Below are positions 34,967 through 44,432 of a stretch of DNA of 64,000 nucleotides, one piece after another. Where the stretch lies: the NCBI RefSeq assembly GCF_007830175.1, contig NZ_VLKH01000004.1, positions 248,001 to 312,000 on the forward strand. The letters are read 5' to 3'. The position numbers and the translations under genes are program-made. Below the pieces are notes generated by a model. That model worked only from the letters and a program-made list of their open reading frames with translations. It ran no database searches and was not told the origin of the DNA. Every line of letters starts with the position of its first letter. The first letter of the stretch is position 1. Source of the DNA: Sedimentibacter saalensis. GTDB taxonomy: Bacteria; Bacillota; Clostridia; Tissierellales; Sedimentibacteraceae.

Positions 34967-35752
34967 ATGGATGGAGTAATTAATTTAAACCTTAAGCAGC
35001 TTGCTTTTGCATATGTGTTTGTTTTGTTGCTTTTATTAATAGTTAAACATAAAGGAATATCAAGAGAAAAGGAAATTATCATCGCATCAGTTAGAATGAC
35101 ATTGCAGCTCATATTAACAGGTTATGTGCTTGTTTACATATTTGGTAATCCAAATCCATTGTCAACAATTGCCCTTATGGCTGTTATGGAAATTTTTGCA
35201 ATCTATACAATCATTAAACGGTCAAAACTTCCTCTTTCAAGCGCACTGAAAAAAATCATCAGTTTTTCCATGGCTGCCGGAACAATAACCACAATTTTTT
35301 ATTTTCTTATTGTGGTTGTCAACATTAATCCATGGTACGACCCTCAGTACTTCATCCCAATTGGCGGTATGCTTGTAGGAAATTCAATGACCGGAATATC
35401 ATTGGGAATTTCCAGGCTTGTGGATGGCATGCACCAGCAAAAACACCTTGTTGAAGCAGCCCTGATGCTTGGAGCCACACCTAAGAAAGCAGCAAAGGAA
35501 ATAGTAGACAGTGCCTTTGATTCAGCTATAGTACCTACAATTAACTCCATGCTTGGTATGGGAATTGTCTTCCTGCCGGGAATGATGACAGGCCAGATTT
35601 TGTCCGGAACTTCTCCTCTTATTGCCATAAAGTATCAAATTGCAATAATGCTTGGAATTATGGGCAGTGTGGCTCTCACAGTCATTTTAGTTGTACAGCT
35701 GGGGTACAAAACCTTTTTCAACCATGAAAGCCAGCTCATAATTGAAGATTGA
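34967..35752 (+). CDS. fetB: FetB-like iron exporter permease (UPF0014)
   Basis: A 261-residue membrane protein with about seven hydrophobic helices. It has the UPF0014 hallmark FIPIGGMLVGNSMTGISLGISR and the EAALMLGATPKKAAKEI coupling helix, followed by INSMLGMGIVFLPGMMTGQILSG. It forms the iron-export complex with FetA. CAGGAGG precedes the ATG. The genes are adjacent, without a gap, in one transcript. Confidence 0.92.
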   Translation: MDGVINLNLKQLAFAYVFVLLLLLIVKHKGISREKEIIIASVRMTLQLILTGYVLVYIFGNPNPLSTIALMAVMEIFAIYTIIKRSKLPLSSALKKIISFSMAAGTITTIFYFLIVVVNINPWYDPQYFIPIGGMLVGNSMTGISLGISRLVDGMHQQKHLVEAALMLGATPKKAAKEIVDSAFDSAIVPTINSMLGMGIVFLPGMMTGQILSGTSPLIAIKYQIAIMLGIMGSVALTVILVVQLGYKTFFNHESQLIIED

Positions 35753-35802
35753 TAAATACTTAAGAATTTTGTCCTAAGGACAAATATTTTGTGTGTGAAA
35801 CT

Positions 35803-35863
35803 GCAGAATCTCATGTTTTCAATAAAGATGAGATCCTTCACTGTCGTTCAGAATGAAAGCGTC
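35803..35863. repeat. Short REP-like interspersed hairpin element
   Basis: It holds GAGATCCTTCACTGTCG and TTCAGAATGA, of the TCATTCTGAGCGAAGCGAAG type known as a short repeat in many bacterial genomes. Before it lies AGAATCTCAT, which pairs with ATGAGATCCT. The stretch is noncoding, in the fetB-ndk intergenic region. Copy number in this genome cannot be told here. Confidence 0.4.
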
Positions 35864-35899
35864 GGAGTTTTTCAATTGTACAAAATTTGTTTTCATAAA

Positions 35900-36307
35900 T
35901 CATTGACATTCGGGAAACCATATTTTGATTTCTCTTTTTGCGCTTTCCTTTGAATCTGAACCGTGAACGCAGTTTTCTGATTTTGACATGGCATATGTTC
36001 CCCTTATGGACCCTGCTTCTGCATTTAAAGGATCAGTTGCTCCGTTTATTTTTCTGACTGCTTCAACAGCATTTTCTCCTTCAACAATCATGGCACACAC
36101 TTCTCCTCTTTTTAAAAATTCTATGAGATTTGAAAAAAATGCTTTGCCCTTGTGTTCGGCATAATGCTCTTCTGCAATTTCTTCTGACGGAGTCATAAGC
36201 TTTAAAGCGCATATGTGAAGTCCTTTTTTTTCATAGGCAGAAATAATTTCACCCATCAATTTTCTTTCAACTGCGTCAGGCTTAATCAATACCAGTGTTT
36301 TTTCCAT
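35900..36307 (-). CDS. ndk: Nucleoside-diphosphate kinase
   Basis: A 135-residue Ndk. The phospho-histidine is in NCVHGSD (His115), and KTLVLIKPDAVERKLMGEII and NGATDPLNAEAGSIRGTYA are conserved. It transfers the gamma phosphate from ATP to other NDPs. AGGAGG precedes the ATG. It is a single gene convergent with fetAB, of standard length (about 135-150). Confidence 0.96.
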   Translation of the reverse strand: MEKTLVLIKPDAVERKLMGEIISAYEKKGLHICALKLMTPSEEIAEEHYAEHKGKAFFSNLIEFLKRGEVCAMIVEGENAVEAVRKINGATDPLNAEAGSIRGTYAMSKSENCVHGSDSKESAKREIKIWFPECQ

Positions 36308-36447
36308 AAATCCTCCTACATGTTTGTTATAATCTTACAATTATTACACAAAATATTCAACAAAATAAAATTTTACATATTATTTTATTTTATGGAACAT
36401 TTAAAAAAAACGTCCGTCTAATTAATAAAATCAAAAGGAGGTACATC

Positions 36448-37443
36448 ATGAAGAAGACATTAAGATTAATCGCATTGATTTTGACATTAACAATGACATT
36501 TTCAACTTTTGCAGCAGCAGAAACTATTCAGGAAAACCAGGAGGCAGAAGAAATCGCTGTTGAACCTGCTGTTCCCTTTTCCTTCTATACATCTTTTACA
36601 GGCACAGTTAAAAGCATAGAAGAGGGCAACCAAGGAACAATAAAGGTATACCTTGAGGACAAGGACAATTCGCCTGCATACTTCGTTTTAACGGAGCAAA
36701 CATATTATGTTGATGATGTAAAAATTGAGGAAGGAAAAGAAATAACCGGATATTACGAGTCGGGAAAACCAATGATTTTAATTTATCCTCCTCAGTATTC
36801 CATAGACATCGTAGCCGCTAAACCCGCTGATGGGTTCATGAAGGCTGACAAATTTGATGCAAATCTATTAAGCAGTGATAAACAGCTTAAGCTTAACATT
36901 TCCACAGATACTGAAATTATCTGGGAAAACAACACACAAATAAATTGGTTCAAGGCTCCAACAGCTGAAGAACTACAAACAGTTCTCACAAACAGAAAAA
37001 TGATAGTGTTTTATGATTTTACTACTAAAAGCTTACCTGCACAGACAACTCCATATAAAATAATAGTATTGTCACAGCAGGAAGTAGATCCTCTAAGCAT
37101 ATTCGTGGAAGATGCAGCAATAGAAGCACCATCTGCATTTATTGACGAAGACGGTACTGTTATGGTTCCTCTAAGAGCTATTTCTGAAGCTCTTAAGCAT
37201 GAAGTTACATGGAACAACAAAGAAAGATGTATTATGGTAGGAAGTGATGTTCAGGTAAGAATAGGAGAAAAAAGCATAACTGTTGCAGGAAAAGATACTG
37301 TTCTTCTTGAGTCTGCGCCATTAATTAAAGATGACAGATCATATGTTCCTTTGAGCTTCTTCAAAGAAGCACTTGGCGTCAAAATAGTTAGTTTTTTTGA
37401 AAACAACATCATTATTAACACCGGCCGTTACATGGCCGATTAA
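36448..37443 (+). CDS. Secreted stalk-domain protein
   Basis: A 331-residue exported protein. It has a signal peptide (KKTLRLIALILTLTMTFSTF, cleavage after about residue 25), an unrecognised middle (about 50-215) with SFTGTVKSIEEGNQGTIKVYL (a beta-rich fold), and a C-terminal copper-amine-oxidase-like stalk domain (DGTVMVPLRAISEALKHEVTW and DRSYVPLSFFKEALGVKIV). AAAGGAGG precedes the ATG. It is the third protein of this type in the window, besides 17845 and 27374. No catalytic motif is seen. Confidence 0.82.
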   Translation: MKKTLRLIALILTLTMTFSTFAAAETIQENQEAEEIAVEPAVPFSFYTSFTGTVKSIEEGNQGTIKVYLEDKDNSPAYFVLTEQTYYVDDVKIEEGKEITGYYESGKPMILIYPPQYSIDIVAAKPADGFMKADKFDANLLSSDKQLKLNISTDTEIIWENNTQINWFKAPTAEELQTVLTNRKMIVFYDFTTKSLPAQTTPYKIIVLSQQEVDPLSIFVEDAAIEAPSAFIDEDGTVMVPLRAISEALKHEVTWNNKERCIMVGSDVQVRIGEKSITVAGKDTVLLESAPLIKDDRSYVPLSFFKEALGVKIVSFFENNIIINTGRYMAD

Positions 37444-37448
37444 TATAA

Positions 37449-37530
37449 CGGGCGGGGCTTTCCGCGCCCTGCTCTCCTCCCTATGGTAAATATAAAAGCA
37501 AGAGTCAGCATTGCTGACTCTTGTTTTTTT
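37449..37530. terminator. Two hairpins ending the stalk gene; second is bidirectional
   Basis: GGGCGGGG/CCGCGCCC (37450-37470, one mismatch, no T-tail) is followed by CAAGAGTCAGC/GCTGACTCTTG (37499-37523) with seven T on the plus strand and CTTTTATATTT on the minus strand. The second also ends the convergent deaminase operon. Confidence 0.85.
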
Positions 37531-38843
37531 CACATTTTTGATGCAGCATCATTAAACTCAATTGATGCTTGTTCAAGTTCATGTCTTAGCTTTTTAACCG
37601 AGTAACTGCTCAGATTTTTATTGTGTACTCTTTTTACACCATCTACATATACAGTGTGAACATTTCCTGCATTAGCCTGATAAACAAGAGCTGCATATGG
37701 ATCATGCATTGGGTACATGTTGATGCTCTCTGTTTCCACAATTGTAACATCTGCCCTTTTACCAACCTCCAGAGAACCGGTGTATTTATGAATACCAAGG
37801 CTCTTTGCACCGTCAATGGTAGCCATTTTTAAAATTTCCCTGGATGTGTAGGCAGAACGGTCATGCAAAAATGTTTTTTGAGCAAGTGCCACAGTTTTCA
37901 TCACAGTAAACATATCAAGAGTGTTTCCGCTTATGGGACCATCTGTTCCAAGTCCCACACATACTCCTTTTTCCTGCATGAGCTTTACCGGCGATATGCC
38001 CTTTCCTGACTTTGTGTTGGCAACAACACAGTGAGATACATTTACACCGTAATGAGCCATGATTTCTGCATCACTTTCATTCATAAAAATGCAGTGGGCT
38101 GCAACCAGATTGCTGCTTAGAAACCCAATGCTTTCCAGATATTCAACAGGCGTCATGTTGTATTTATGTTTTAGGAGAGCAACTTCATAATCCATTTCAG
38201 CAAGATGAATCATGTATGGAACATTATATTTATCTGCAATTATTTTGCTCGTAACAAGAGAGTCTTTAGTGTTTGAATAAGGTGCATGAGGGGCTATGGA
38301 CGGAGTGATGAGATTGTTTTTGCCAGACCACCTTTCAATGAACTTTTCAGCATACACAAGACCTCCGTATGGCTCTTTTGAATCTATGGTATTTTCTATG
38401 ATTGTTTCTGCCAGTACTGCTCTTTCTCCCATTAGGGAAACTTCCTCAGCAATATCATCTTCAAAATAATACATGTCAAAAAAAGTTGTAATTCCTGAAA
38501 GCTGCATTTCTGCTACTGCATATTTTGCACTTGCTTTTGCCAATGAAGAAGTCATCATTTTTTGTTCCAGAGGAAATAAAAAACGATTCAGCCTGTCCTT
38601 CATGTCTTCACCCAAACCTCTGAATGGAATCATTCCAATATGAGTGTGTGTGTTTACAAAACCTGGAATCAATATTCCTCCTTCTGCATCCACAACCTCC
38701 ATGTTCTCAAAGTCATCAATACATTGTTCCATGGGACCAACAGCTTTAATAACCCCATCTTCAGCAATAAGATAACCTTTGTTGAAAACATCAAAGCAAT
38801 CATTCATTGTGACTATTACGGCATTCATAAAAATAGTTTTCAT
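37530..38843 (-). CDS. MtaD-like amidohydrolase/deaminase
   Basis: A 437-residue amidohydrolase of the methylthioadenosine/S-adenosylhomocysteine deaminase group. The metal ligands are NTHTHIGMI (HxH), MIHLAEMDYE, LVAAHCIFM and GLGTDGPISG. It would deaminate an adenosine-like ring in the cytoplasm. Its ATG overlaps the adenine deaminase stop (ATGA), so translation is coupled. TGGAGGAA precedes it. Being last in the operon after an ABC transporter and adenine deaminase supports a purine or aminated-heterocycle salvage role. Confidence 0.88.
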   Translation of the reverse strand: MKTIFMNAVIVTMNDCFDVFNKGYLIAEDGVIKAVGPMEQCIDDFENMEVVDAEGGILIPGFVNTHTHIGMIPFRGLGEDMKDRLNRFLFPLEQKMMTSSLAKASAKYAVAEMQLSGITTFFDMYYFEDDIAEEVSLMGERAVLAETIIENTIDSKEPYGGLVYAEKFIERWSGKNNLITPSIAPHAPYSNTKDSLVTSKIIADKYNVPYMIHLAEMDYEVALLKHKYNMTPVEYLESIGFLSSNLVAAHCIFMNESDAEIMAHYGVNVSHCVVANTKSGKGISPVKLMQEKGVCVGLGTDGPISGNTLDMFTVMKTVALAQKTFLHDRSAYTSREILKMATIDGAKSLGIHKYTGSLEVGKRADVTIVETESINMYPMHDPYAALVYQANAGNVHTVYVDGVKRVHNKNLSSYSVKKLRHELEQASIEFNDAASKM

Positions 38844-40552
38844 ATGAGTTCCTCCACCAATGGAATTTTTTCCTGAGTTAAAGAGTCGAATATCCCCTTG
38901 TCTGTTACCTTTATAGTTGGAGACACCGGAAGAGACAAAGTTGAAAAAGACATGACCACATTAGAATTTTCATATCCCAAATCAATCATCTCTTGCCTTA
39001 CTCGGCACAAGTTTTCTCCAAGGATTTCAATGGGTTCATCACTTATGATTCCTCCAATGGGCAGAGCACAAAATGCTTTGATTTCATTTTCAGCACATAC
39101 ACCGTAACCACCTTGTTCCTTTAATAGTTTGTGCTGCAATGTTATGATGTCTGAAGGATCTGTTCCCATAATCATTAGGTTGTGGTGATCGTGGGCCCAT
39201 GTTGTACCAACAGCTCCCTTAGATTTAAGAATATCTGTCAGAGCAAACGTAATTTGCCCTGTTTTTCCGTATCTCTCCATTACAATCAAAAGCGACAGAT
39301 TTTGTTCTTCCCAATTTAACACTCCATTTACAACAGGAACATTTCTTTTTGTCTTTCTTGTAAATGTACCGAACTTTTCAATTTCAATGATGTTGCAAAC
39401 TGCTTCTTTCACGTTTTCATCATCTGTTACTTTGATTTTTAAATCTTCAGTTGTCAACTCTCTGCACTTAATGCTTTTGTACAGCATGTCAGGAAATACT
39501 GATTTGATAACAGCCTGTGGCTCACAATCTATTTTGTTCACAATTTTTCCGTTTTTATATACACTTACTATGCTGAAATCATCAATGCTGTCAAGAACAA
39601 CCATGTCAGCAATTTTTCCCGGAGCAATACATCCTCTGTCTCTTAATCCCATGTGTCTTGCAGGAGTGTAGGTGCACATGTAAATTGCAGTTTCCACAGG
39701 AAGCCCGCTGTGGACTGCAAGCTTTAAAATATCATTTAAGTGTCCGTTCCTCAAATCATCAGCCATTACATCATCGGTGACAAAGCAGCCATACTCACAA
39801 AAATTATTTTGGGCTACAACATCCATGTTTTCCTTAGAAACTGATTTCTTCTGAAACTGGAGGAACACTCCGCTTGATATTTTTTCTGCAATTGACTCTG
39901 GACTTTGTTGAGTGTGGTCTGAATTGATTCCCTCAAATAAAAACCTTGCAAGGTTAAGGCCTTTTACTTTTGGAATGTGACCTTCCACGGGAAAATTCGG
40001 CCTTTGTTCTCTGAAAGTTTTTACAATACCTTTAATCACAGAATTTTCATCGTTCACAAGACCGTTAAAATCCATTACCTCTCCAAGGCATATTACATTT
40101 TTGTTGTTGAGAAGGGCTATGGTTTCATTTTTTCCGATTTTTCCACCGGTGGTTTCCATAGTCTCGTTTGTTGAAGGAACTGATGAAGGAACTGCATAAA
40201 AAATGTCAAGAACAGTATCAGCATCGGCAAAGTCGTTCAAGCCTTCAAGACCGGCTACATTTGCAATTTCGTGGGCATCGGCAACAACGGTTGTTGTACC
40301 CCAGCGTATTGCTGCTTCAGAAAATCTTAAAGGTGTTGTCATTGAACTTTCTATGTGCATGTGTACATCAATTAATCCGGGAATAATGAATTTATCATGC
40401 ATATCAACACAGCTCTCTGCCTCAAGCTCAGTCATCTGGCCGGAATGAACCCACAAAAATCTGCCGTCTTTAACTGCAATATTCTTTTTTTCGAATTTTT
40501 TTAAAAACACATTGAAAACCTGCGCATTGTAAAAAATAGTATCTGCTTTCAT
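38840..40552 (-). CDS. ade: Adenine deaminase
   Basis: A 570-residue Ade-type adenine deaminase. It has GLIDVHMHIESSMTTP (metal HxH), VADAHEIANVAG, a long C-terminal adenine deaminase region, TWAHDHHNLMIMGTDPSDI and the Gly/Pro-rich ALPIGGIISDEP. It hydrolyses adenine to hypoxanthine plus ammonia. Its stop overlaps the MtaD-like start. It begins 66 bases after the binding-protein gene, with a hairpin in between, so it may be partly uncoupled from the transporter. AAGGGGAA precedes the ATG. Confidence 0.94.
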   Translation of the reverse strand: MKADTIFYNAQVFNVFLKKFEKKNIAVKDGRFLWVHSGQMTELEAESCVDMHDKFIIPGLIDVHMHIESSMTTPLRFSEAAIRWGTTTVVADAHEIANVAGLEGLNDFADADTVLDIFYAVPSSVPSTNETMETTGGKIGKNETIALLNNKNVICLGEVMDFNGLVNDENSVIKGIVKTFREQRPNFPVEGHIPKVKGLNLARFLFEGINSDHTQQSPESIAEKISSGVFLQFQKKSVSKENMDVVAQNNFCEYGCFVTDDVMADDLRNGHLNDILKLAVHSGLPVETAIYMCTYTPARHMGLRDRGCIAPGKIADMVVLDSIDDFSIVSVYKNGKIVNKIDCEPQAVIKSVFPDMLYKSIKCRELTTEDLKIKVTDDENVKEAVCNIIEIEKFGTFTRKTKRNVPVVNGVLNWEEQNLSLLIVMERYGKTGQITFALTDILKSKGAVGTTWAHDHHNLMIMGTDPSDIITLQHKLLKEQGGYGVCAENEIKAFCALPIGGIISDEPIEILGENLCRVRQEMIDLGYENSNVVMSFSTLSLPVSPTIKVTDKGIFDSLTQEKIPLVEELI

Positions 40553-40588
40553 TTTTTCCCCTTATTCATGGTATGCTGAAAATAACAA

Positions 40589-40610
40589 AGGACAGGGTTT
40601 CCCTTGTCCT
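40589..40610 (-). terminator. Hairpin after the binding-protein gene
   Basis: AGGACAGGG and CCCTTGTCCT (one bulged base) are followed on the minus strand by TTTGTTATTTT. It is placed between the binding protein and adenine deaminase genes, so it may attenuate rather than end transcription. Confidence 0.6.
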
Positions 40611-40618
40611 CTCAATGA

Positions 40619-41680
40619 TTACTGATTCATTATACGGTTCCACTGGTTAATCCATTGATCCAGGTTTTTGTTTACAAAACTTGAATCAATTGATTTTGCA
40701 CGCTCTGCAATTTCTCCGTATGTCTTGTTCTTTGCTGTTGCTTCATCAAGCTGAACATTTTTGTTTGTTGGTGTTTCATTTAAAGATAAAGCTGTTTTAG
40801 CCTGAACTTCTTCAGAAATTCTCCAGTTAACAAAGGCATAAGCAAGTTCCTTGTTTTCTGAAGCAGCACTTACGTTTATTACATTGAAGTTTGCATATGT
40901 TCCGCTTTGAGGAACTACATAGGATAAATCAGGCTGAGCCTTGTATATAACCGGAAGAGCAAAGTCTCCTACAACAGCTACAGAAATTTCTCCTGTCTGA
41001 AACATGTTAGCCAGGTCTGATGATTTAGTGTATGTTTTTACAACATTTGGCTTCAATTCTTCAATTGCCTTGAAAGCAGCAGCTCCGTTATCACTTGTTA
41101 TGTCTGTCTTTGCATAGTCGCTTGCTACGTGAAGCATATGAGGTCCATAAGTAATTGTCATGTCAGGAATAGCAATTTTGCCTGCAAGACTTGAATCCCA
41201 AAGGTCAGACCATTCATCAATTTCCATGCCCGCTGCCTGTGGGTTGTATATTATTCCGAGACTGTTTACAACAAATGGTGCACCGTAACCATTGTCAGAC
41301 AACTCCTTTGCAGGAACTATAAGGTTGTCAAGGTTTGGAACCTTTGTTGAATCAATAGCTTCAAACAATCCTGCTTCAACTGCCTGAGCATTGTTGTTTT
41401 GTGCCAGTTCGATCACATCAATTCCACTGTTAGGATTTGTTGAAAATTTCGTGAATCTTTCTCCTGAATTTCCAGTTTCCAGAATAATTTCACAGTTATT
41501 TGCTTCTTCAAATGGCTGAATAATGTCAGCATTAACTTCATCCTCACCTATTGCAAATGTAGATACTATCAGTTGTTTTGGTTCATCCTTAGCCGGAGCT
41601 TCATTCTTATCCCCGCCTGAGCAAGCTGTCAGAAAACTTGCAGCAATAATTAATAACGCTAAACTTTTTTTGAATTTCAT
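40619..41680 (-). CDS. ABC transporter substrate-binding lipoprotein (PotD-like)
   Basis: A 353-residue binding protein. A lipoprotein signal SFLTACSGGDKN gives a lipid-anchored Cys20. The mature part follows the spermidine/putrescine-type (PotD, cluster D) pattern with VIELAQNNNAQAVEAGLFEAIDS, LGIIYNPQAAG and VPQSGTYANFNVINV. It captures its ligand outside the membrane for the permeases encoded upstream. AAGGAG precedes the ATG. PotD-type proteins also bind thiamine, phosphonate or iron, and here the downstream purine deaminases hint at a different ligand. Confidence 0.88.
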   Translation of the reverse strand: MKFKKSLALLIIAASFLTACSGGDKNEAPAKDEPKQLIVSTFAIGEDEVNADIIQPFEEANNCEIILETGNSGERFTKFSTNPNSGIDVIELAQNNNAQAVEAGLFEAIDSTKVPNLDNLIVPAKELSDNGYGAPFVVNSLGIIYNPQAAGMEIDEWSDLWDSSLAGKIAIPDMTITYGPHMLHVASDYAKTDITSDNGAAAFKAIEELKPNVVKTYTKSSDLANMFQTGEISVAVVGDFALPVIYKAQPDLSYVVPQSGTYANFNVINVSAASENKELAYAFVNWRISEEVQAKTALSLNETPTNKNVQLDEATAKNKTYGEIAERAKSIDSSFVNKNLDQWINQWNRIMNQ

Positions 41681-41694
41681 TGATTTTCTCCTTG

Positions 41695-42729
41695 TTATAC
41701 TAAAATTATTTTATTGCTAGGCATAAGCAGGTGTACTGCGTCGCCTTGTTGATATGGTTTTTCTGATTTGTGGTTTACGTTGATTTTTCCAAGTTCAGTA
41801 TTTATTTCATACTGGTAGCTGTCCCCAAGGAAAGTTCTTACATCAACACTTCCATTGATTGTATTCATACTTGAATCTTCGTGTGCAATTTGAATGTCAT
41901 CAGGACGGATTGTTGCAACGGCCTGATTACGTCTGTCTTCATAATCAATGACAAACTCGTTTCCACAGGTGTTTTTATATTTATGATCCCCTATTTTTTC
42001 AACATTGAAAAAATTATCAAAGCCTATAAAGCGTGCAACAAATTCAGTACTTGGAAACTTATATATATTTTCAGGTGTGTCGTACTGTTCAATATCACCG
42101 TTGTTCATTACTGCCACCTTGTCGGATATGGAAAAACATTCTTCCTGGTCATGTGTTACAAATACAGTTGTAATTCCTAATTTCTGCTGTATTCTTTTTA
42201 TTTCCGTCCTCATGGATATTCTAAGCTTTGCATCAAGATTGCTTAAAGGTTCATCAAGAAGCAAAAGCTTCGGCTCAACAACTAGAGCCCTGGCCAGAGC
42301 AACACGCTGTCTTTGGCCTCCGGACATCTGCTTGGGAAATCTCCCTGCAAATTGTGACAAATCTGTCACTTCAAGTATACGGCCAACTTTTTCCTTGATT
42401 GTATTTTTGTCCATTTTGCGGTTTTTTAATCCAAAAGCGACATTGTCAAAAACTGTCATATGAGGAAATAACGCATAGCTTTGAAATACCATTCCAAAAT
42501 TTCTTTTGTGAACAGGAACCTTTGTCAAATCTTCACCATCTACCATGAAGATTCCGCTGTCTGGATTAATGAGACCGGCTATGATTCTTAAAGTGGTTGT
42601 CTTGCCGCAGCCGCTTGGACCAAGCAAAGAAACAAGCTCCCCTTTTTCTATTGTCAAATTTAAGTCTTTCAATATATATTTATTCCCGTCATAACTTAAA
42701 TCTATGTTTTTTAATTCTACAAAACCCAT
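41695..42729 (-). CDS. ABC transporter ATP-binding protein (PotA-like)
   Basis: A 344-residue ABC ATPase. It has Walker A GPSGCGKTT, the signature MSGGQRQR, Walker B LLLLDEPLSNLD and FVTHDQEE with the switch His. The C-terminal TOBE domain (about 240-344, IRPDDIQIAHEDSS) is typical of PotA/CUT1-type importers. It starts 12 bases before the permease gene ends on the operon map, and 14 bases separate it from the binding protein gene. AGAAAGGAG precedes the ATG. Confidence 0.92.
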   Translation of the reverse strand: MGFVELKNIDLSYDGNKYILKDLNLTIEKGELVSLLGPSGCGKTTTLRIIAGLINPDSGIFMVDGEDLTKVPVHKRNFGMVFQSYALFPHMTVFDNVAFGLKNRKMDKNTIKEKVGRILEVTDLSQFAGRFPKQMSGGQRQRVALARALVVEPKLLLLDEPLSNLDAKLRISMRTEIKRIQQKLGITTVFVTHDQEECFSISDKVAVMNNGDIEQYDTPENIYKFPSTEFVARFIGFDNFFNVEKIGDHKYKNTCGNEFVIDYEDRRNQAVATIRPDDIQIAHEDSSMNTINGSVDVRTFLGDSYQYEINTELGKINVNHKSEKPYQQGDAVHLLMPSNKIILV

Positions 42730-42741
42730 AATAACTCCTTT

Positions 42742-43524
42742 CTAGGCAATTGTTGCAAGACCTAATGTCTTTTCAATCACCCACATCAATAATATTGTGC
42801 ACAGCATAAGCATTACCGACATGGCTGAAACAGTCGGATCATAGTTGTATTCAATGTGATTCATCAGAGCAATTGGCAGAGTCTGAACTCCCGGTCCTGA
42901 TAAAAACATGGAAACAGGTATATTGTTGAATGAATTTATAAATGCAAGCATGAATGAAGCAAATATTCCCGAGGAAATATTGGGAAGAACAATTTTTATA
43001 AATGATTTAGATTTTGTGCATCCAAGCGTCCAGGCCGCTTCCTCTATGCTGAAATCAAAATGCTCTAGGCTTGAGCCCACAACTCTTATAATATATGGAA
43101 GAGAAATAAGAAAATGTCCCATGAATAAGCTTGTAATAATCTTCATTTGAAGTTTTATTGTAAGAAACTGAAAAAGTGCAAAGCCTATAACAATTCCCGG
43201 TACAAATGTTGGAGACAAAAATACATTTTTAAGGAGTGCCCTTCTTTTAACCGTTCCCCTTGCCAGTGCATAAGCAGCAGGGACTCCAACGATAATTGAC
43301 GCCACAGTGGCCCATATGGAAATAAAAAGACTTGTTTTCATTCCCCTCATAAATGATTTTGTTTTGAAAACTTCTTCAAACCACTGAAGTGAAAAACCCT
43401 TGATAGGAAACTGTATGGCAGATGATTCTCCAAAGGCTGTAACAACAACAATAAACAGAGGTATAATTAAAAAGGCAAACACGAGACTGGACATTAATGT
43501 AAGCCATATGTTTTTTTTACGCAT
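42742..43524 (-). CDS. ABC transporter permease (PotC-like)
   Basis: A 260-residue permease with six membrane helices. It has the EAA loop SIEEAAWTLGCTKSKSFIKIVLPN, which contacts the ATPase. ATG 43524 is preferred because AGGAG lies about 9 bases upstream. An ATG at 43530 is too close to that site, and a TTG at 43548 includes the site inside the coding region. The upstream permease gene overlaps its start by 8 bases. It pairs with the PotB-like permease to form the channel. Confidence 0.88.
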   Translation of the reverse strand: MRKKNIWLTLMSSLVFAFLIIPLFIVVVTAFGESSAIQFPIKGFSLQWFEEVFKTKSFMRGMKTSLFISIWATVASIIVGVPAAYALARGTVKRRALLKNVFLSPTFVPGIVIGFALFQFLTIKLQMKIITSLFMGHFLISLPYIIRVVGSSLEHFDFSIEEAAWTLGCTKSKSFIKIVLPNISSGIFASFMLAFINSFNNIPVSMFLSGPGVQTLPIALMNHIEYNYDPTVSAMSVMLMLCTILLMWVIEKTLGLATIA

Positions 43525-44356
43525 TTTCATCTTCTCCTCTCTTGTCAAATTGATTGGCTATTATATTGAAAATCTGCATTACAAGAAGTGTTACCACAAT
43601 CATTATTAGCGCTATTACTCCTGCGTTTGTCCAGTTGCCAAGAGCACTGGCTTCCTGATAAAGCATTGTAGCAAGCATCATATTTTTATTTCCTCCAAGC
43701 ATCTGCGGAGTTGTATAGGCAGTCAGTGTTCCTGTGAACACAAGCATGCTTCCAACAAGAATACCCGGTATGCAAAGTGGTAGAATTACCTTTGTGAAAG
43801 ATTTGAAATAATTGGCTCCAAGAGTCTGAGCAGCCTCGATTAAATCTCCGTCTATGTTGTCCAAAACTCCAAGAACTGTTGTTATCAAAATTGGCAGGAA
43901 CAAATAGACTGTACCTATTATTATTGCAAATTCGCTGTAAAGCAAGCCTACAGGCTGTTTAATTATGTTAAGTGAAAGCAGCAATGAATTCAAAACTCCG
44001 TTTTTACCAAGAATTGTTATCCATGCAAAACTTCGAACGACCGAGTTTGTAAGCAGCGGGAACAATGTGACAGCCAACAGTATGCTTCTTGTCCTCTTTG
44101 AAACCAGTGACATGAAGTATGCAGTGGGAACGCCCAGTATTACGCAAATTATAGTTACAATCATGGATATTTTGAATGTTCTCCACAATATACCCAAGTT
44201 ATAACCATCCTTAAAAAATTCTATATACTTGCTTATGGTAAAAGCTTCATTGAAAAATGTCGGAAATAAAATTGACAACAGGGGAAGGAACAGAAATAAA
44301 ATCAATAATACGGTTCCCGGCAGCAAGAGAAGCATTGTATTTCTTTTAAGTTTCAT
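43517..44356 (-). CDS. ABC transporter permease (PotB-like)
   Basis: A 279-residue permease with six membrane helices. It opens LLLPGTVLLILFLFLPLLSIL and has the EAA loop DLIEAAQTLGANYFKSFTKVILP. It is first in the operon, immediately behind a sigma-A promoter. GTGAGGTAAAA precedes ATG 44356. The gene order permease-permease-ATPase-binding protein is a common PotBCAD-type permutation. Confidence 0.9.
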   Translation of the reverse strand: MKLKRNTMLLLLPGTVLLILFLFLPLLSILFPTFFNEAFTISKYIEFFKDGYNLGILWRTFKISMIVTIICVILGVPTAYFMSLVSKRTRSILLAVTLFPLLTNSVVRSFAWITILGKNGVLNSLLLSLNIIKQPVGLLYSEFAIIIGTVYLFLPILITTVLGVLDNIDGDLIEAAQTLGANYFKSFTKVILPLCIPGILVGSMLVFTGTLTAYTTPQMLGGNKNMMLATMLYQEASALGNWTNAGVIALIMIVVTLLVMQIFNIIANQFDKRGEDENA

Positions 44357-44383
44357 TTTTACCTCACTATCTAAATTAATTAT

Positions 44384-44432
44384 TGCTATAATGAAAATTT
44401 GAACTTATGCAGCAATCTTTTGAATTATAGCA
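44384..44432. promoter_or_regulatory. Inverted repeat spanning the operon -10 box
   Basis: TGCTATAAT (44384-44392) and ATTATAGCA (44424-44432) are perfect 9-base arms 31 bases apart. The distal arm contains the -10 box, so a bound dimer or an RNA hairpin could regulate the transporter-deaminase operon. Confidence 0.4.

Noticed and set aside
42005-42463. Plus-strand frame of 152 residues opposite the PotA-like gene
   Set aside because: Antisense shadow of a clear ABC ATPase.
44357-44424. Purine riboswitch before the PotBCAD-deaminase operon
   Set aside because: The leader is only about 60 bases and no conserved purine aptamer core or terminator is present.
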